NCBI RefSeq assembly: GCF_000372725.1 | Contig: NW_005201240.1 | Location: forward strand, 216,250-280,249 | Reading direction: 5' to 3' | DNA from: Emiliania huxleyi CCMP1516 | Taxonomy: Eukaryota; Haptophyta; Isochrysidales; Noelaerhabdaceae | DNA length: 64,000 bases | Part shown: positions 41,096 through 51,526 of the stretch, one piece after another | Position numbering within the stretch: position 1 is the stretch's first letter | How the letters are laid out: each line of letters begins with the position of its first letter | Made by a program: the position numbers and the translations under genes | The notes under the pieces: model-generated | What the model was told of the DNA's origin: nothing | The model's database searches: none | The model's input: the letters and a program-made list of their open reading frames with translations, nothing else

Positions 41096-41489
41096 ATACA
41101 GCTTGGCCTCTCGGAGCCCAGGGATTCTCGAGATTCGTCAAGATTTCTCGAGATTTATCCCCTGAGGCTGGAGGAGGACGCCCCTGCAGGTTGGGGCTCG
41201 CCGTGACGCGTGACCGCGATCGATCGCCTCGCTCGGCTTCGCCGCGCTCGCGCGTCGCCGACGACGCGAGCCAGCCGCCGGCGCCTATCTCTGCCGCCGA
41301 GGCGCGTGCCGTGGCCCTCTTCTCCTCATCCCTTTCCTTTCAGGTCTCTAAAATGGACACCTTCTTGTTGGCTGGTACACTGTAAAAGAAAACGAAGCTG
41401 CGACGGGAATCGGCTGCCCATCGACCCAATTCAGGGAATCTGCGCCGCTCAGAGAGAGTGGGAATCGCAGAGCGGATCGTCCAAAGCAA

Positions 41490-43061
41490 ATGGCGGCCGC
41501 CCTGATCCTCTCGCTCCTGAGCCGCCCTGCCCTCCTCGCGGGGCCGGCCAAGCTGGCCGCGTCGCCGTCGGCGTCGCCGGCGACGATCAAGCGGGCCGCG
41601 GCGCCAGCCATGCAGGTCACCATCAATCTCGCCCCCCTCACCGCCTTTACCATCGCATCCTCCCTCACCTCCGCCTTCACCGCCTCCTCTCTCTCCTTCA
41701 CCCCCCTCTTTACCACCCTATCTGCCTGGAGGCGCTCCGCTCCAACTCCACCACCATCCTTCCCACCCTCACCACCTTCCCCACCCCCTACCACCCTCAC
41801 TGACCCCCGCCGTCGCACTCACCCTCACCACCTCCACCATCGTAACCACCCTCAACCACCCTCACCTCCACGACCACTCCCACCGTCGCATTCACCCTCA
41901 CCCCGCCGCCTCCGCCGCCAAAGAATCGACCCTGCCCCCGCCGCCAAAGAATCCACCCTCCCCTCCACCACCTCCACAACCTCCCCCACCGTCGCACTCA
42001 CCCTCACCACCTCCACCATCGTAACCCCCTCAACCACCCTCACCTCCACGATATTCCCACCGTCGCATTCACCCTCACCCCGCCTCCGCCGCCAAAGAAT
42101 CGACCCTGCCCCCGCCGCCAAAGAATCCACCCTCCCCTCCACCACCTCCACAACCTCCCCCACCGTCGCACTCACCCTCACCGCCTCCACCATCGCACCC
42201 ACCTTCACCTCCATCGTCCCCGCCTCCCCTGTCTCCATCACCTCCATCTTCACCCCCCTACCCGCCATGCAGGTCATGCAGGCGGGGCCGATGACGCCCG
42301 CAAGGGCGATGGTCTACGAGAGCCAGCAGCGGGCATACTGGAACCCGATGACAAGCGAGGCTGAGCTCTACGGTGGCTTCGGCGGGTACGGGCCCTGGCG
42401 CGGCGGGTACGGATACGGCGGAGGCGGGTACGGATACGGTCATGCTCATTCCTTCCGACCCCCCCCGCCGTTTGCACTCGGCCGCACCGCTCACCGCCCG
42501 CCGCTGAACTTCAGGCGGCTGGGGCTACGGCGGCGGGTACCCGTACGGCGGATGGGGCGGGTATGGCATGTACGGGATGGGCGGATACGGCGGTGCGCTT
42601 CAGTCCCCGCCCGCCCGCCGATTGCCGCCGCAATCGCCTCACGCGCCGCCGCCCTGTCCGCAGGCTACATGGGCTACCGCCGCGGGTCGGGGTACATGCC
42701 GTACGGCGGGTGGGGGTATGGCGGCGGGTACGGCGGGTACGGCGGTGCGCGCACACAGGCCCCGCTCGCCCTCCACAGACCGCTCTCACGCCCGGTGCTG
42801 CTGCCCCGCAGGATACGGAGGAGGGTGGGGCTATGGCGGGTGAGGCGGCGTTGGCGAGGAGGTGCCCGCGCGACGGGGCTTTGAGCGTGTGCGTCGCTTC
42901 GCTCTAGGTACGGCCGCGGCATGATGGGCCGGCAGAACGCGTATTGGCGCGGCATGGGCGGCTACGGCGGCTACGGCGGCTACGGCGGCTACGGCGGCTA
43001 CGGCGGCTACGGCGGCTACGGCGGCTACGGCGGCTACGGCGGCTGGGGCTACGGCTGGTGA
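41490..43061 (+). CDS. Gly-Tyr-rich repeat protein, 6 exons, 210 aa
   Basis: Exons 41490-41615, 42273-42438, 42515-42592, 42664-42744, 42812-42839 and 42908-43061, all GT-AG and in frame. The first exon gives a leader (MAALILSLLSRPALLAGPAK pattern, Ala-rich) that may be a signal or plastid presequence. The mature part starts VMQAGPMTPARAMVYESQQ and then becomes GGYG/GYGGG repeats, ending in a run of (GGY)n encoded by a perfect GGCGGCTAC tandem at 42957-43040 and the tail GGWGYGW. Such proteins are often structural and self-associating (cell wall, matrix or RNA granule). No enzyme domain. Exons 2-6 are small and similar, so the repeat region grew together with its introns. Confidence 0.8.
41870..42230. 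repeat. About 178-bp tandem duplication inside intron 1 of the Gly-Tyr gene
   Basis: CGCCAAAGAATCGACCCTGC, AAAGAATCCACCCTCCCCTC and CCCACCGTCGCACTCACCC occur twice, about 178 bp apart, within C-rich CCTCCACCA repeats. The 657-bp intron is bounded by two copies of GCCATGCAGGTCA. Confidence 0.88.
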
Positions 43062-43684
43062 GCCTTGCGCCGGTTTGCCTGGCCGAGTCGGGCGCTGCTG
43101 CCTCCGGCGCTGGTGCGGGCGGTGGCTGTGCGTGCGGACGCCGGGCGAAATCCGTGGTTTGCTTCCTGTTGGATGCCGCGGCGATGGATGGCGAAGCTGC
43201 ACACTTTAGATGATGATCCCTGGCCTCACTCCCCGGGGGCGAACGGCCGCCCAAGGACCATGGGGTGAGGGGCAGGGAAGGTGCGTGTGGGTGAGGTGCG
43301 GCCGATCATCGGCCACGTTGCTGGCGCACAGACGCCAAACACGAAGTAGACTAGGAGAGAGAGACGCACAGTGCGCTGTGTCGTGTGAGCGGGTGCGAGG
43401 GAGCGGGGCGAGAGGGTAGGCGCCGAGTCTAAGTGTAGTGTACATCAGTCATCGCTTTTGCAACCAGAGATGCAGTGTAACTCAGTGGTGTGCTGACGCA
43501 CCCACATCACAGTACTGTTTGGTGCGAAAAATTCTCTCTCCAGTCACAAAGTCAAAGATGGAAAAAGACACTATAGTATTACTATAGACACACAACTGAA
43601 AACGATACGAAAAAAACAGGACGTTCCTCGAACCTGTGCCGGGCACGCAAGAGCACAGGCGGGAGGCCGCGCGCAGGAGGCGTC
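43062..43684. other. Intergenic, no gene seen
   Basis: 3' regions of two convergent genes. Nothing coding or repeated found. Confidence 0.4.
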
Positions 43685-44083
43685 TCACCTGCCGTTGCAG
43701 CCCTTCCACGTCTGGCACATGTCCGTGTTCGAGTCCGAGAATGACTTGAGCCCCAGCCTCGCTAGGTCGTCTTGCGCCGAGGACGGCTTTCCTGCCGCGC
43801 CGCCGTTGCGCGCGGCCTCAGCTTTCTTGAATGCCTCGCTCTCTTCACCGGGCTTGTACTTGGCCTCTGACAGCTGGTATTGCTTGAACGAAGCGGTAGA
43901 CTCGGCGCTCGACCGCGGGATGAGCTTCGAGCGCTGAGCCTGTGCCGGTGCCGTTAGGCTAGCGGCGGCGAGCGCGGCGCCGCCGATGAAGGCTCGCCGG
44001 TCGAAGACTCGCCGGTCGAAAGGCTCGGTGGGCGGGGCGAAGGAAGCGGCAGAGGTGGCGAGAGCAGCGAGCATAGCGTGCAT
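43685..44083 (-). CDS. Thylakoid-lumen protein with bipartite plastid leader and Tat signal, 132 aa
   Basis: N-terminus MHAMLAALATSAASFAPPTE is a signal peptide with the ASFAP motif that marks plastid import in algae with secondary red plastids. It is followed by a duplicated RR segment (FDRRVFDRRAFIGGAALAAA) and an AQA cleavage site, a twin-arginine signal for the thylakoid lumen. The mature protein is about 83 residues, hydrophilic and Ser/Ala/Lys-rich (KQYQLSEAKYKPGEESEAF), with two cysteines at the end (MCQTWKGCNGR). Function of the mature part not recognised; a small photosystem-associated lumen protein is plausible. Divergent from LSM1. Confidence 0.78.
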   Translation of the reverse strand: MHAMLAALATSAASFAPPTEPFDRRVFDRRAFIGGAALAAASLTAPAQAQRSKLIPRSSAESTASFKQYQLSEAKYKPGEESEAFKKAEAARNGGAAGKPSSAQDDLARLGLKSFSDSNTDMCQTWKGCNGR

Positions 44084-44418
44084 CGGCTCGGCTCGAGAGA
44101 TGTGACCAGGAAACTCCCTCGAAGTGAAGAAGAAAAAAGAAAATGCGGCAAACTCCACCCGAGCTCACGGCGTGCAGCAGTGCCTGCGAGGGAGGGCAGA
44201 AATTAGTGAGGGAGCCAGAGACAGCCAAGAGAGATGTTTTTGTGTGAGAGCCGTGAGTGCACGCAATCTGCACATGCACTGCACAGGAGACCCGACTTAC
44301 CTCGCGGATGTTTTCTTGTTCGCCTGCAAGTGCGGTGCAGAGCGCTTCTAACACCCCGACTCCGGCCTCGCCTCGTTGCCGACACCCGATGCCTAGCTCG
44401 GGTGCCAATGTCGACGTG
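44084..44418. promoter_or_regulatory. Divergent promoter region between the lumen protein gene and LSM1
   Basis: 335 bp, head-to-head. No TATA-like element I would defend. Confidence 0.4.
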
Positions 44419-45010
44419 ATGGCGCTCAACCTCACCGGGACAGCCAGCCTAGCCGAAGAGCTCGACAGTGCGCCTCCCGCCCGCCACCGCGCCAGCCGGC
44501 CGCCTGCTGCCGCCGCTGAGAGCGCCCGCCCCCCGTCGGCGCGCAGAGAAGCTGATGGTGGTGCTGCGGGACGGCCGCAAGATCATCGGCACGTTGCGCA
44601 CCTTTGACCAGTTCTCGAACGTCGTTCTGGAGCACGCGCTCGAGCGTGTCATCGTCGGCAAGCGGTTTGCAGATGTGCCGCTGGGGCTGTACGTCATCCG
44701 CGGCGAGAACGTCGTGCTGCTGGGGCAGATTGTGCGCGCGCCCGCCCCCTCAACACGCCGCGCGCGCGCAGCCAGCGCGAGCGCGTGCGCCACGACCGCC
44801 GACGCGTCAGCGCCTGCCACGCTCTTCCTAGACACGCTCCCTCGCCGGCCGCCGCAGGACGACGACAAGGAGCGCGAGACGACAGAGGGGCTGCTGGAGC
44901 GGGTGGGGGTGGACGAGATCCTTGAGCTCAAGCAGGAGCGCGAGGAGGACGACCGGCTCAGGGCGGGCGTCTCGCGCGCGTTGCGCAAGCCTACGGAATG
45001 GGATGACTAA
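44419..45010 (+). CDS. LSM1: U6 snRNA-associated Sm-like protein LSm1, 2 exons, 170 aa
   Basis: Exons 44419-44467 and 44547-45010 (GT-AG). Splicing gives [20 protein letters not shown]. Sm1 motif: [20 protein letters not shown] with [15 protein letters not shown]; Sm2: [14 protein letters not shown]. The C-terminus has the LSm1-type acidic helix ([18 protein letters not shown]). LSm1 heads the cytoplasmic LSm1-7 ring that binds oligoadenylated mRNA ends and promotes decapping. The insert between the Sm fold and the helix (about 100-130) is longer than usual and Ala/Arg-rich. The second exon starts exactly where the Sm fold begins. Confidence 0.93.
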
Positions 45011-45212
45011 ACCTTACTTAACCTTGGGGCGGGGGGTTGGATGGATGCGCCATCGGCTGATTGCCTTGTCGCGCGCCGCTTGGAGCGGTGGGCGCGCAAA
45101 GTATCGATGTACAGTGATCCACTTCACTCGCGATGGCGTATTTTGTGTGAGTCGCGGTGACGATAATGCATAATCAGCAAAATAACCAATATAGCAATAT
45201 CTCCAAAAAGCA

Positions 45213-45218
45213 AATAAA
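45213..45218 (+). terminator. Possible polyadenylation signal for LSM1
   Basis: AATAAA about 200 bp after the LSM1 stop, in an A/T-rich pocket (45165-45225). Confidence 0.4.
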
Positions 45219-45377
45219 CTGCGCGTCTCTCTGGACTCTGCTCGCGCGTCTCTCCGAACACCGAAGGTCCCCCCGCGCGGGCGGGAGGGGGCACACAGTT
45301 TTATCTTTGTGTGGTGAACTGGGACTCCCACAGCCCCGTATTTTGAGAGACATGATCTGACATCGATGCTTCAAATC

Positions 45378-45445
45378 AAGTGCCAGTGCGAGCCAGTCCC
45401 GTGCCCAGCGGTTGTGCGATGGAGCTTTGTTGTAAAATTCTCAAA
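45378..45445 (+). repeat. Short dispersed repeat, second copy
   Basis: GCCAGTGCGAGCCAGTCCCG to GAGCTTTGTTGTAAAATTC; matches 14163-14230. Confidence 0.75.
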
Positions 45446-45469
45446 TCAAATCTTCACTACCGTCCCCGG

Positions 45470-46295
45470 CTACGTACACTCGGTGCACTCGTCGCATCCG
45501 TTCCATTTGCACTTTGCTGGCCAGCTGTATGTCTGGCCGGCGCAGAAGGGCTTGCACCGGGCCGGAGCGGCGGCAGAACACTCGCTGCACGCCCCGCAGC
45601 CGGGCCAGGCGCACCGCTCCTGCCAGGTGTCCGTCTTGCCGGCGCAAAACGGTCTGCACTGGACTGGCGGCTCCGAGGAGCAATCTGTGCATGCCCCACA
45701 ACCGTTCCACTGGCACTTTCCTCTCCAACTCTCCGGTCTGCGAGAGCAGAACGGTCTGCACTCGGTGACCGGCTGAGGAGACGTAGAGCACTCGGTGCAC
45801 TCGTCGCATCCGTTCCATTTGCACTTTGCTGGCCAGCTGTATGTCTGGCCGGCGCAGAAGGGCTTGCACCGGGCCGGAGCGGCGGCAGAACACTCGCTGC
45901 ACGCCCCGCAGCCGGGCCAGGCGCACCGCTCCTGCCAGGTGTCCGTCTTGCCGGCGCAAAACGGTCTGCACTGGACTGGCGGCGGTGGTGGCGAAGGGGG
46001 CGGCGGGAGCGAGGATGGTGGCGGCGAGGGCGGCGGCGACGGCGGGGGCGGCGAGGGCGGAGGCGGCGTCGATGGCGGCGGCGAGGGCGGAGGCATCGAC
46101 GGTGGTGGCGGCGAGGGTGGTGGCGGCGGGGGCGGCTGGGGCGAGGGTGGCGGCGGCGAGGGTGGCGGCGAGGACGGTGGTTGTGGAGGNNNNNNNNNNN
46201 NNNNNNNNNNNNNNNNNNNNNNNNNNNNNNNNNNNNNNNNNNNNNNNNNNNNNNNNNNNNNNNNNNNNNNNNNNNNNNNNNNNNNNNNNGCGGCA

Positions 46296-46337
<42 letters not shown>

Positions 46338-48161
46338 TGGGCGGCGGGCGAGGGCGACGGCGACGGCGGCCGCTGCGGGGGGGGTGGAGGCAACGAGAGT
46401 GGCGACTGCGGCGGCGGAGATTCGCGAGCCTCCTTGTGCCTCTGCAGCGTGGCTCGCATCTCTTGGACCACCATGCTGTAGGCAGGGTCTTTTGCGCGAT
46501 TGACGTCTTCCTCCGGGTCTATGCTACGATCATAAAGCATGTCGGAGTCCGAGTCGGACTTGCACGCATTGCGGCAACTGTTGGCGTCCCAGCAACGGTC
46601 AAGTCTACAGAAGGACGTGTACTGCTTGTCCTGGTACCGAACGGTGTCCATGTAGAGATATCGCGCGAAGATCGCGCTCTTTGACGAAGCTGTCTTGCCT
46701 TTCATCAGCGGAACCATTGACCTTCCCTGCACGTGAGCCGGCGAGGGTAGGCCGACTAGATCGAGGATAGTCGGGTAGAGGTCGATGTTCTCCACCAGTG
46801 CCGGTATGCGCGATGGGCCAAAGCCGGGCGCCTGTGGAGGAGAGCGATGCTCGTCAAGGAGCACAGGCGTACTTGAGAGGTGGAGGCCCTGTCGGGTCTA
46901 CTGCAGGGTGCACCTTGACGATCATGGGTACGTGTAGCGCCGTCTCGTACAGCGTGTGCTTGCACCAGGTACCTTTGTTTCCGAGATGGTAACCATGGTC
47001 GCTGGTGAGCGTGATGATCGTGTCGTCGTACATCGCCTGCGCCCTGAGCTCCCTTAAAAGGTCGCCGATGAGCGCATCGATGTACGAGGTGCAGGCGTAG
47101 TAGCCGTGGATGAGCTCTCTGGCAAGGTTGTCGGGGATAGCGAGTGCCCCTCCACTCGGGCCGCCGGTGCCTGCATCGTACTCCGGAATCTGCTGCCGAT
47201 TTCTGCTGCCATAGGTCCGGAGCTCAAAGTAGTTTACGGAGTGCGCTGGTGCCCCTTCGGGCAGAAACGGGTTGCGAGCTAGCGTAATCTGGGAGCGGTT
47301 GTACATGTCCCAGTAGCGCTTCGGAGCGGCAAACGGGAGATGCGGCCGATTGTACCCGGCGGCGATGAAGAAGGGCGTGCCCTCCTTCTTGGCGAGACGG
47401 ATGTCGCCGATCACCTTCTTGGTTAGCTTGCCGTCGGGCAGTGCGTAGTCGTCGACGTCTGGCGCCTCAACGGCTGGAGGCTTGCAGGCGGGGAGTCCGC
47501 GATGGCCACAGGTCGGGCCATTCCGAGCAAATGCAGAGAGACCCAGCAAGCCGTCGTCCTCCTCGGCATCGATGTACGCGTAGTAGCTGGCCTTCGCAGC
47601 TGACAGGTCGACGCTCTCTCGCGCGGCGAACTCGGCGAAGGTGTCCACTGTCGCCTCCTCGCCCTCTTCACTCGTGCGGCGGCCGACGGGCCTCACAAGA
47701 CGACAGCACATGCCCTTGTCATAGCTGCAGCGAGGGATGTCCGACCCAAAGCCGCAGACCTCGTGCCAGGACTGCTCATTGTCCAGCCGCTTGTGGTAGA
47801 TCTTGCCGCTTGAGAGAGTGATGTAGCCAGCATTCTGGAGTGCCGTTGGCAGGTCAGTGACACCGGGTGCCTCGCGCTCAGCCCAGGTGTCGAATTGCAT
47901 GAAGCGGTCTGTGGTGGCGTAGAGGCTCGTCATCAGGCTTGCGCGTGATGCGCCGCAGGTCGGAGCTTGGGCGTAGGCTGTCTCGAAGAGACTACTTTCT
48001 GCTGCAAACCGGTCGATAGATGGCGTACGGGCTGATGCAAAGCCGGCCTGCCGTCCGTACGAGCCAAACAGCGGAGCTTGGTCGTCTAGCACAAGGAACA
48101 GGACGTTCCTGAGACGTGGCGCCGGCTCGGCGGCGCTGACAACTGGCGACTGCGGGGGCAT
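45470..48161 (-). CDS. Sulfatase (iduronate-2-sulfatase-like) with Pro-rich linker and Cys-rich tail repeats, 2 exons
   Basis: Exons 48161-46914 and 46831-45470. Landmarks: NVLFLVLDDQAP (metal site), the formylglycine motif CGASRASLMTS where the Cys is converted to the catalytic residue, LSSGKIYHK, FFIAAGYNRPHLPFAAP, LTSDHGYHLGNKGTWCKHTL, and after the intron IPALVENIDLYPTILDLVG. This order fits the iduronate/arylsulfatase clan that hydrolyses sulfate esters on glycans. A poly-Ala then Pro-rich linker is interrupted by 100 N. The C-terminus has five units of the form CRPFCAGKTDTWQERCAWPG followed by CGACSEC, probably a carbohydrate- or wall-binding module. No clear signal peptide at the ATG at 48161; 48266 is an alternative start. 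The exon 1 donor at 46913 is preferred because it gives MIVKAPGFGPSR. Confidence 0.87.
45477..45982. repeat. Near-identical 195-bp segments encoding Cys-rich units
   Basis: 45477-45671 and 45788-45982 are essentially identical, separated by a diverged unit. Either a very recent duplication/conversion within the sulfatase tail or an assembly error next to the gap. Confidence 0.92.
46190..46289. other. Assembly gap (100 N)
   Basis: Exactly 100 N in the Pro-rich linker of the sulfatase gene; the GGCGGC repeat on both sides explains why it did not assemble. Gap size is nominal. Confidence 0.99.
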
Positions 48162-48384
48162 ATGTGTACGCCCGCCCGCAGTCGCCAGCTGCCTGCCGGC
48201 GTTGACGCCTGGGCAGCGGTGTTGCGGGAGGTGGCGGAGGGACGTGCCCGGGCGAAAATTGGCCAAATGCTGCCAAATGGGGAATCCGATTCGCTTGCGG
48301 CGTGAGTGTCGGCCGCCGTGTCGTACGTACTTTTGAGCACTTGAGCACTTGATAGGGTCGATTCCGCATGGTACGGGACCACGT
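48162..48384. promoter_or_regulatory. Upstream region of the sulfatase gene with repeat family F (48330-48378)
   Basis: TTGAGCACTTGAGCACTTGA and GGTCGATTCCGCATGGTACG; repeated at 58150-58200. The sulfatase start lies inside an inverted repeat (48143-48156 with 48175-48188). Confidence 0.45.
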
Positions 48385-48620
48385 ACTTTTAGCTTAAGAG
48401 GTTGTGTTCTCTAGGCCCCTAAGTAAGTAAGGAAGGGCCCTACCTACGCGCGGCGTGAGTGAGAGCTCGGAAGCGAGCTTTGCACGGCGATCGAGGATGG
48501 CGCGGTTCCAGCCCCTTCCTTCACCGAAGCGATGGAGATGCGTTGCGCGTGGTGTGACACAAACGAGAGGCGGGAGTGGGGAGGGTAGGCGGTGCGGTCA
48601 ACGCCCGAGCGCTGAGCCTT
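48385..48620 (+). repeat. Dispersed repeat family E, copy 2
   Basis: Same as 28655-28875 with small insertions (AAGTAAGTAAGG near 48422). Directly preceded by family F, as family E copy 1 is preceded by a GTAAGTACTTTTAGCT stretch, so E and F may form one longer unit. Confidence 0.8.
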
Positions 48621-49352
48621 CCTTGCGTGCGAGACGGTTGATCTTTGCAACTGGTCTGCAGGCGGCGAGCTAGGCGGCGAGAAGCCGCCCACCCGAATGT
48701 CTCGTGGATGGAGAAAGAGGTTGAACTGTGTTTCGTTTGGTGTGATGATGCCATCATGGTAGTGGCCACGCTGTGACTTGACGTAGCCTTAATTAGGCCG
48801 GTGGTGTGGTCGAATGCCCGTTGACGCCCACGGAGCCCGCGACCGTTGCTTGCAGCCCATGTTTGCGAGGCGGGCGCGTTCGTCGGTGTTGCCAAAGGCG
48901 AACTTGTCTCCAACGGAGCCAGCGGCAGCGCCTCCGGTCGGTGTCGGTAAGTGTCGGCGCGGCCGACCCCGACGGGCAAGCCACACTCCGGGGAGGGTCT
49001 AAAGTTTGATCTCGCGGTGATTTTGTCTTTGCCCCCCGGGCCTCGCCTGGCTCACAGGACACAGCCAGGTCGGTGTATGTAGCTCTTACGAACATTCCCG
49101 AGGGAGGACTGCTGACGGGGGTTGCGATGAGCTTTTGTGAATCCGAGCACTCTCTCCTTCATTGTTTTCAAATACGTGCGTGCTCTTGCGCAGGTGGCAG
49201 GCGGTGAACAGGCGGTGAAGTGGTGCACGCTAACCCGAGGAAACCAATCGGACGGAAACACTCCTCATCGCAAACCCTGCCAGCACTCCAAAGAGCTAAT
49301 CTAAAAAAGTTTGCATTGACTTCTGAATTCTTTTCTCAGCGCTCCGAGGGAG
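48621..49352. other. Intergenic; repeat family D in inverted pair (49072-49135 and 49225-49290)
   Basis: ACATTCCCGAGGGAGGACTG and GGGGTTGCGATGAG on one side; CTCATCGCAAACCCTGCCAG on the other, in opposite orientation. They lie just upstream of the prolyl hydroxylase start. No gene otherwise. Confidence 0.5.
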
Positions 49353-51162
49353 ATGAAGTTCACTCTCGCCGTCTTGGCAGCGGCGGCGCTCGCCGAGGAG
49401 GAGATGTGCAACTCATGGGCAGAGGCCGGCGAGTGCGCATCGAACCCTTCCTACATGGCCAAGCATTGCGCTGCCGCGTGCCGCCAAGCCAAAGCGACTG
49501 GAAAGACGCGAAGCGGCATGCGCCAGCAGATGGAGAAGGAGTGTGCGGGCTATGCACAGGCGGGCGAGTGCTCGCGCAACCCCGCCTTCATGCTCTCAAC
49601 GTGCCGCAAAGAGTGCGACGCGTGGGAGGAGCGAACCGGCCTAAAGATCGACCGCGACTCACGCTGTGTGGAGTGGTCGCTGCTCGGCCGGTGCGAGTCT
49701 CAGGACCTGGCGGCGCTCTGCAACACCTCCTGCACGGTGCAGGAGCGGTGCGCTCGCTCGACCTACTCGGGCTGGAGCGTCGGCGTCTGCGACAAGGCGC
49801 TGCGCTGCGAGGCCTCCGACAAGTCGAGCGGGTGCGCCGCGCGGGCCGCGCGGGGGGAGTGCCGCAGCGATGCCACGAGGATGGCGCAGGATTGCCTGCA
49901 GTCGTGCGCCGCGTCGGACGTGGACAGCGTGCTCTCCGCACACAGGCCGGAGGCCCGCGCCGTGCTCTCCTCGCGCATCGACGTCTCTAGCCGCGAGGCG
50001 CGCTCGCACGAGCGGTGCTGGCTGCCAGGATGGGCGGGCCAAAACACCTACAAGCTCATGCTGCCCACGCAGTGCGCCGCCGCGCGCACCCTGCCGTGGC
50101 AGCGCCGGGCGGTGCCGCCGCAGCGGCGCAGGGACGGACGCGGCGCAGACGCGCTCACCTGCCCTGTGGACGTGTCGCGCAGCACGCCGCGTGTTCGGCG
50201 CCGCTCCGTGTCGCTGACGGCGCCGCCGCACCCTCAACTTGGGCTGCTTGAGTCCTACGGCGGGAGGATCGCTCCGCCGCCGCACGAGGTGCGCGTGGTG
50301 CAGGTGCTTGCCTCTCCGCGCGTGCGGCTGCTTCACGACTTTGTGACGGCCGCGGAGGCGGCAGAGATTTTGCGGCTGTCCGAGTCGCACTTCCACCGCT
50401 CGCCAGTCCGCTCTGTCGCCCAGGACCGGAGGCCCAGAAGCTGAATACGTAGTCTTCTCCGTTGTATTCACGCCGTGCTCTGAATACGCTGCACAATACC
50501 GTATTCGTGCCCTGAGGTTGGCGTATTCTGCTTCCAGGACCGGAGGACGTCGTCGACGGCGACGCTCGCAGGCCGCAACTGGGCGGTCGACGCCATCCGC
50601 GCGCGCATCTCCTACTTCTCGGGCTACGACGACCCGATGCTCGAGCCGCTGCAGGTGGTGCGGTACCACCCGGGCGAGAAGTACGAGGCGCATCACGACC
50701 TCTTCGATCTCTGCGACTTTCCGCAGAAGCCGCGCCGCCACCTCACCTTCCTCATCTACCTCTCTGATCTGCCCGAGGTGCGGATGCAGCCGAGAGATGC
50801 CGCGAGATCGCCGAGATTGTGCGCCCTCCCGATCTGCGCCTCTCACTTGCCCGAGGAGGCGCGGGCGGGTAGAGCCACCCTCCCATAGGAGCCTTCTCAG
50901 AGCCCTCTCGGAGCCTTCTCGGAACCGATCGTAGGAGGACGGCGGCCACACCACCTTCCCGCGGCTCAACTTGCGCATCAAGCCGACCGCCTACACGGCG
51001 CTCGTCTTCAACGACGTCCTGGACTCGGGCATGGACGACGAGCGCACCGAGCACGCCGGCACCGCCCCCTTGCGCGGCGTGAAATACGCGATCAATGTGT
51101 GGATCAGAGCCCCCTCCGCCTCGAGGCAGCGCGGAGGCCTCTTCGGACGGCTCGGCTTCTGA
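49353..51162 (+). CDS. Prolyl 4-hydroxylase with N-terminal ShK-type Cys domains, 3 exons, 511 aa
   Basis: Exons 49353-50431, 50546-50777, 50938-51162. Signal peptide MKFTLAVLAAAALA, then at least three six-Cys ShK-type modules (CNSWAEAGECASNPSYM from residue 19; CAGYAQAGECSRNPAFM; CVEWSLLGRCESQDLA), structural domains common next to P4H domains in algae and animals. The 2-oxoglutarate/Fe(II) domain starts at VLASPRVRLLHDFVTAAEA; exon 2 gives YHPGEKYEAHHDLFD with the HxD iron ligands, and exon 3 gives the distal His and 2-OG lysine (EHAGTAPLRGVKYAINVW). It would hydroxylate proline in secreted Pro-rich proteins, such as those encoded at 31.8 and 45.5 kb. Intron 1 can be placed as GC-AG within a duplicated CAGGACCGGAGG; intron 2 is GT-AG. 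Confidence 0.9.
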
Positions 51163-51526
51163 CGCGAGCTCTGTGGACTGTGCGTTGGGTGGGATTTGGG
51201 GTTCGGCTGCGACGATCACAGTAGTCAGTACGAAACTGCGCGTGGCAGCTTTCTTGATCTTGTGTGTGTGATGTATGACTGGGCTCTTCGGACGCTCCGC
51301 GAGCGCGGCGTGTCAAAATATATGTTTATGTATCTGAGCCCTTGGCCTCGATGCACACCCTCGACACCAAACCTCGACACTGACTCGACACCTCGACACC
51401 CCATGCCAACTGGCGTATCTCCTCTCCTATCTCGTATCTCCCCGTATCTCCCGGTATCTCCCCGTATCCCGCGGTCTCTCGCCGTCTCTCGCCGTCTCTC
51501 GCCGGCGAGTCCGTGACCGGAGCTCA
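51163..51526. other. Convergent intergenic spacer with CGTATCTCC repeats
   Basis: 51410-51505 has about eight copies of CGTATCTCC / CGTCTCTCG, preceded by CTCGACACC repeats (51355-51400). No gene. Confidence 0.6.

Noticed and set aside
45380..46684. Long plus-strand ORFs through the N gap
   Set aside because: Antisense to the sulfatase Pro-rich and Cys-rich tail.
49353..49760. Toxin gene suggested by ShK-type cysteines
   Set aside because: These modules are structural appendages of a prolyl hydroxylase; no toxin role is implied.
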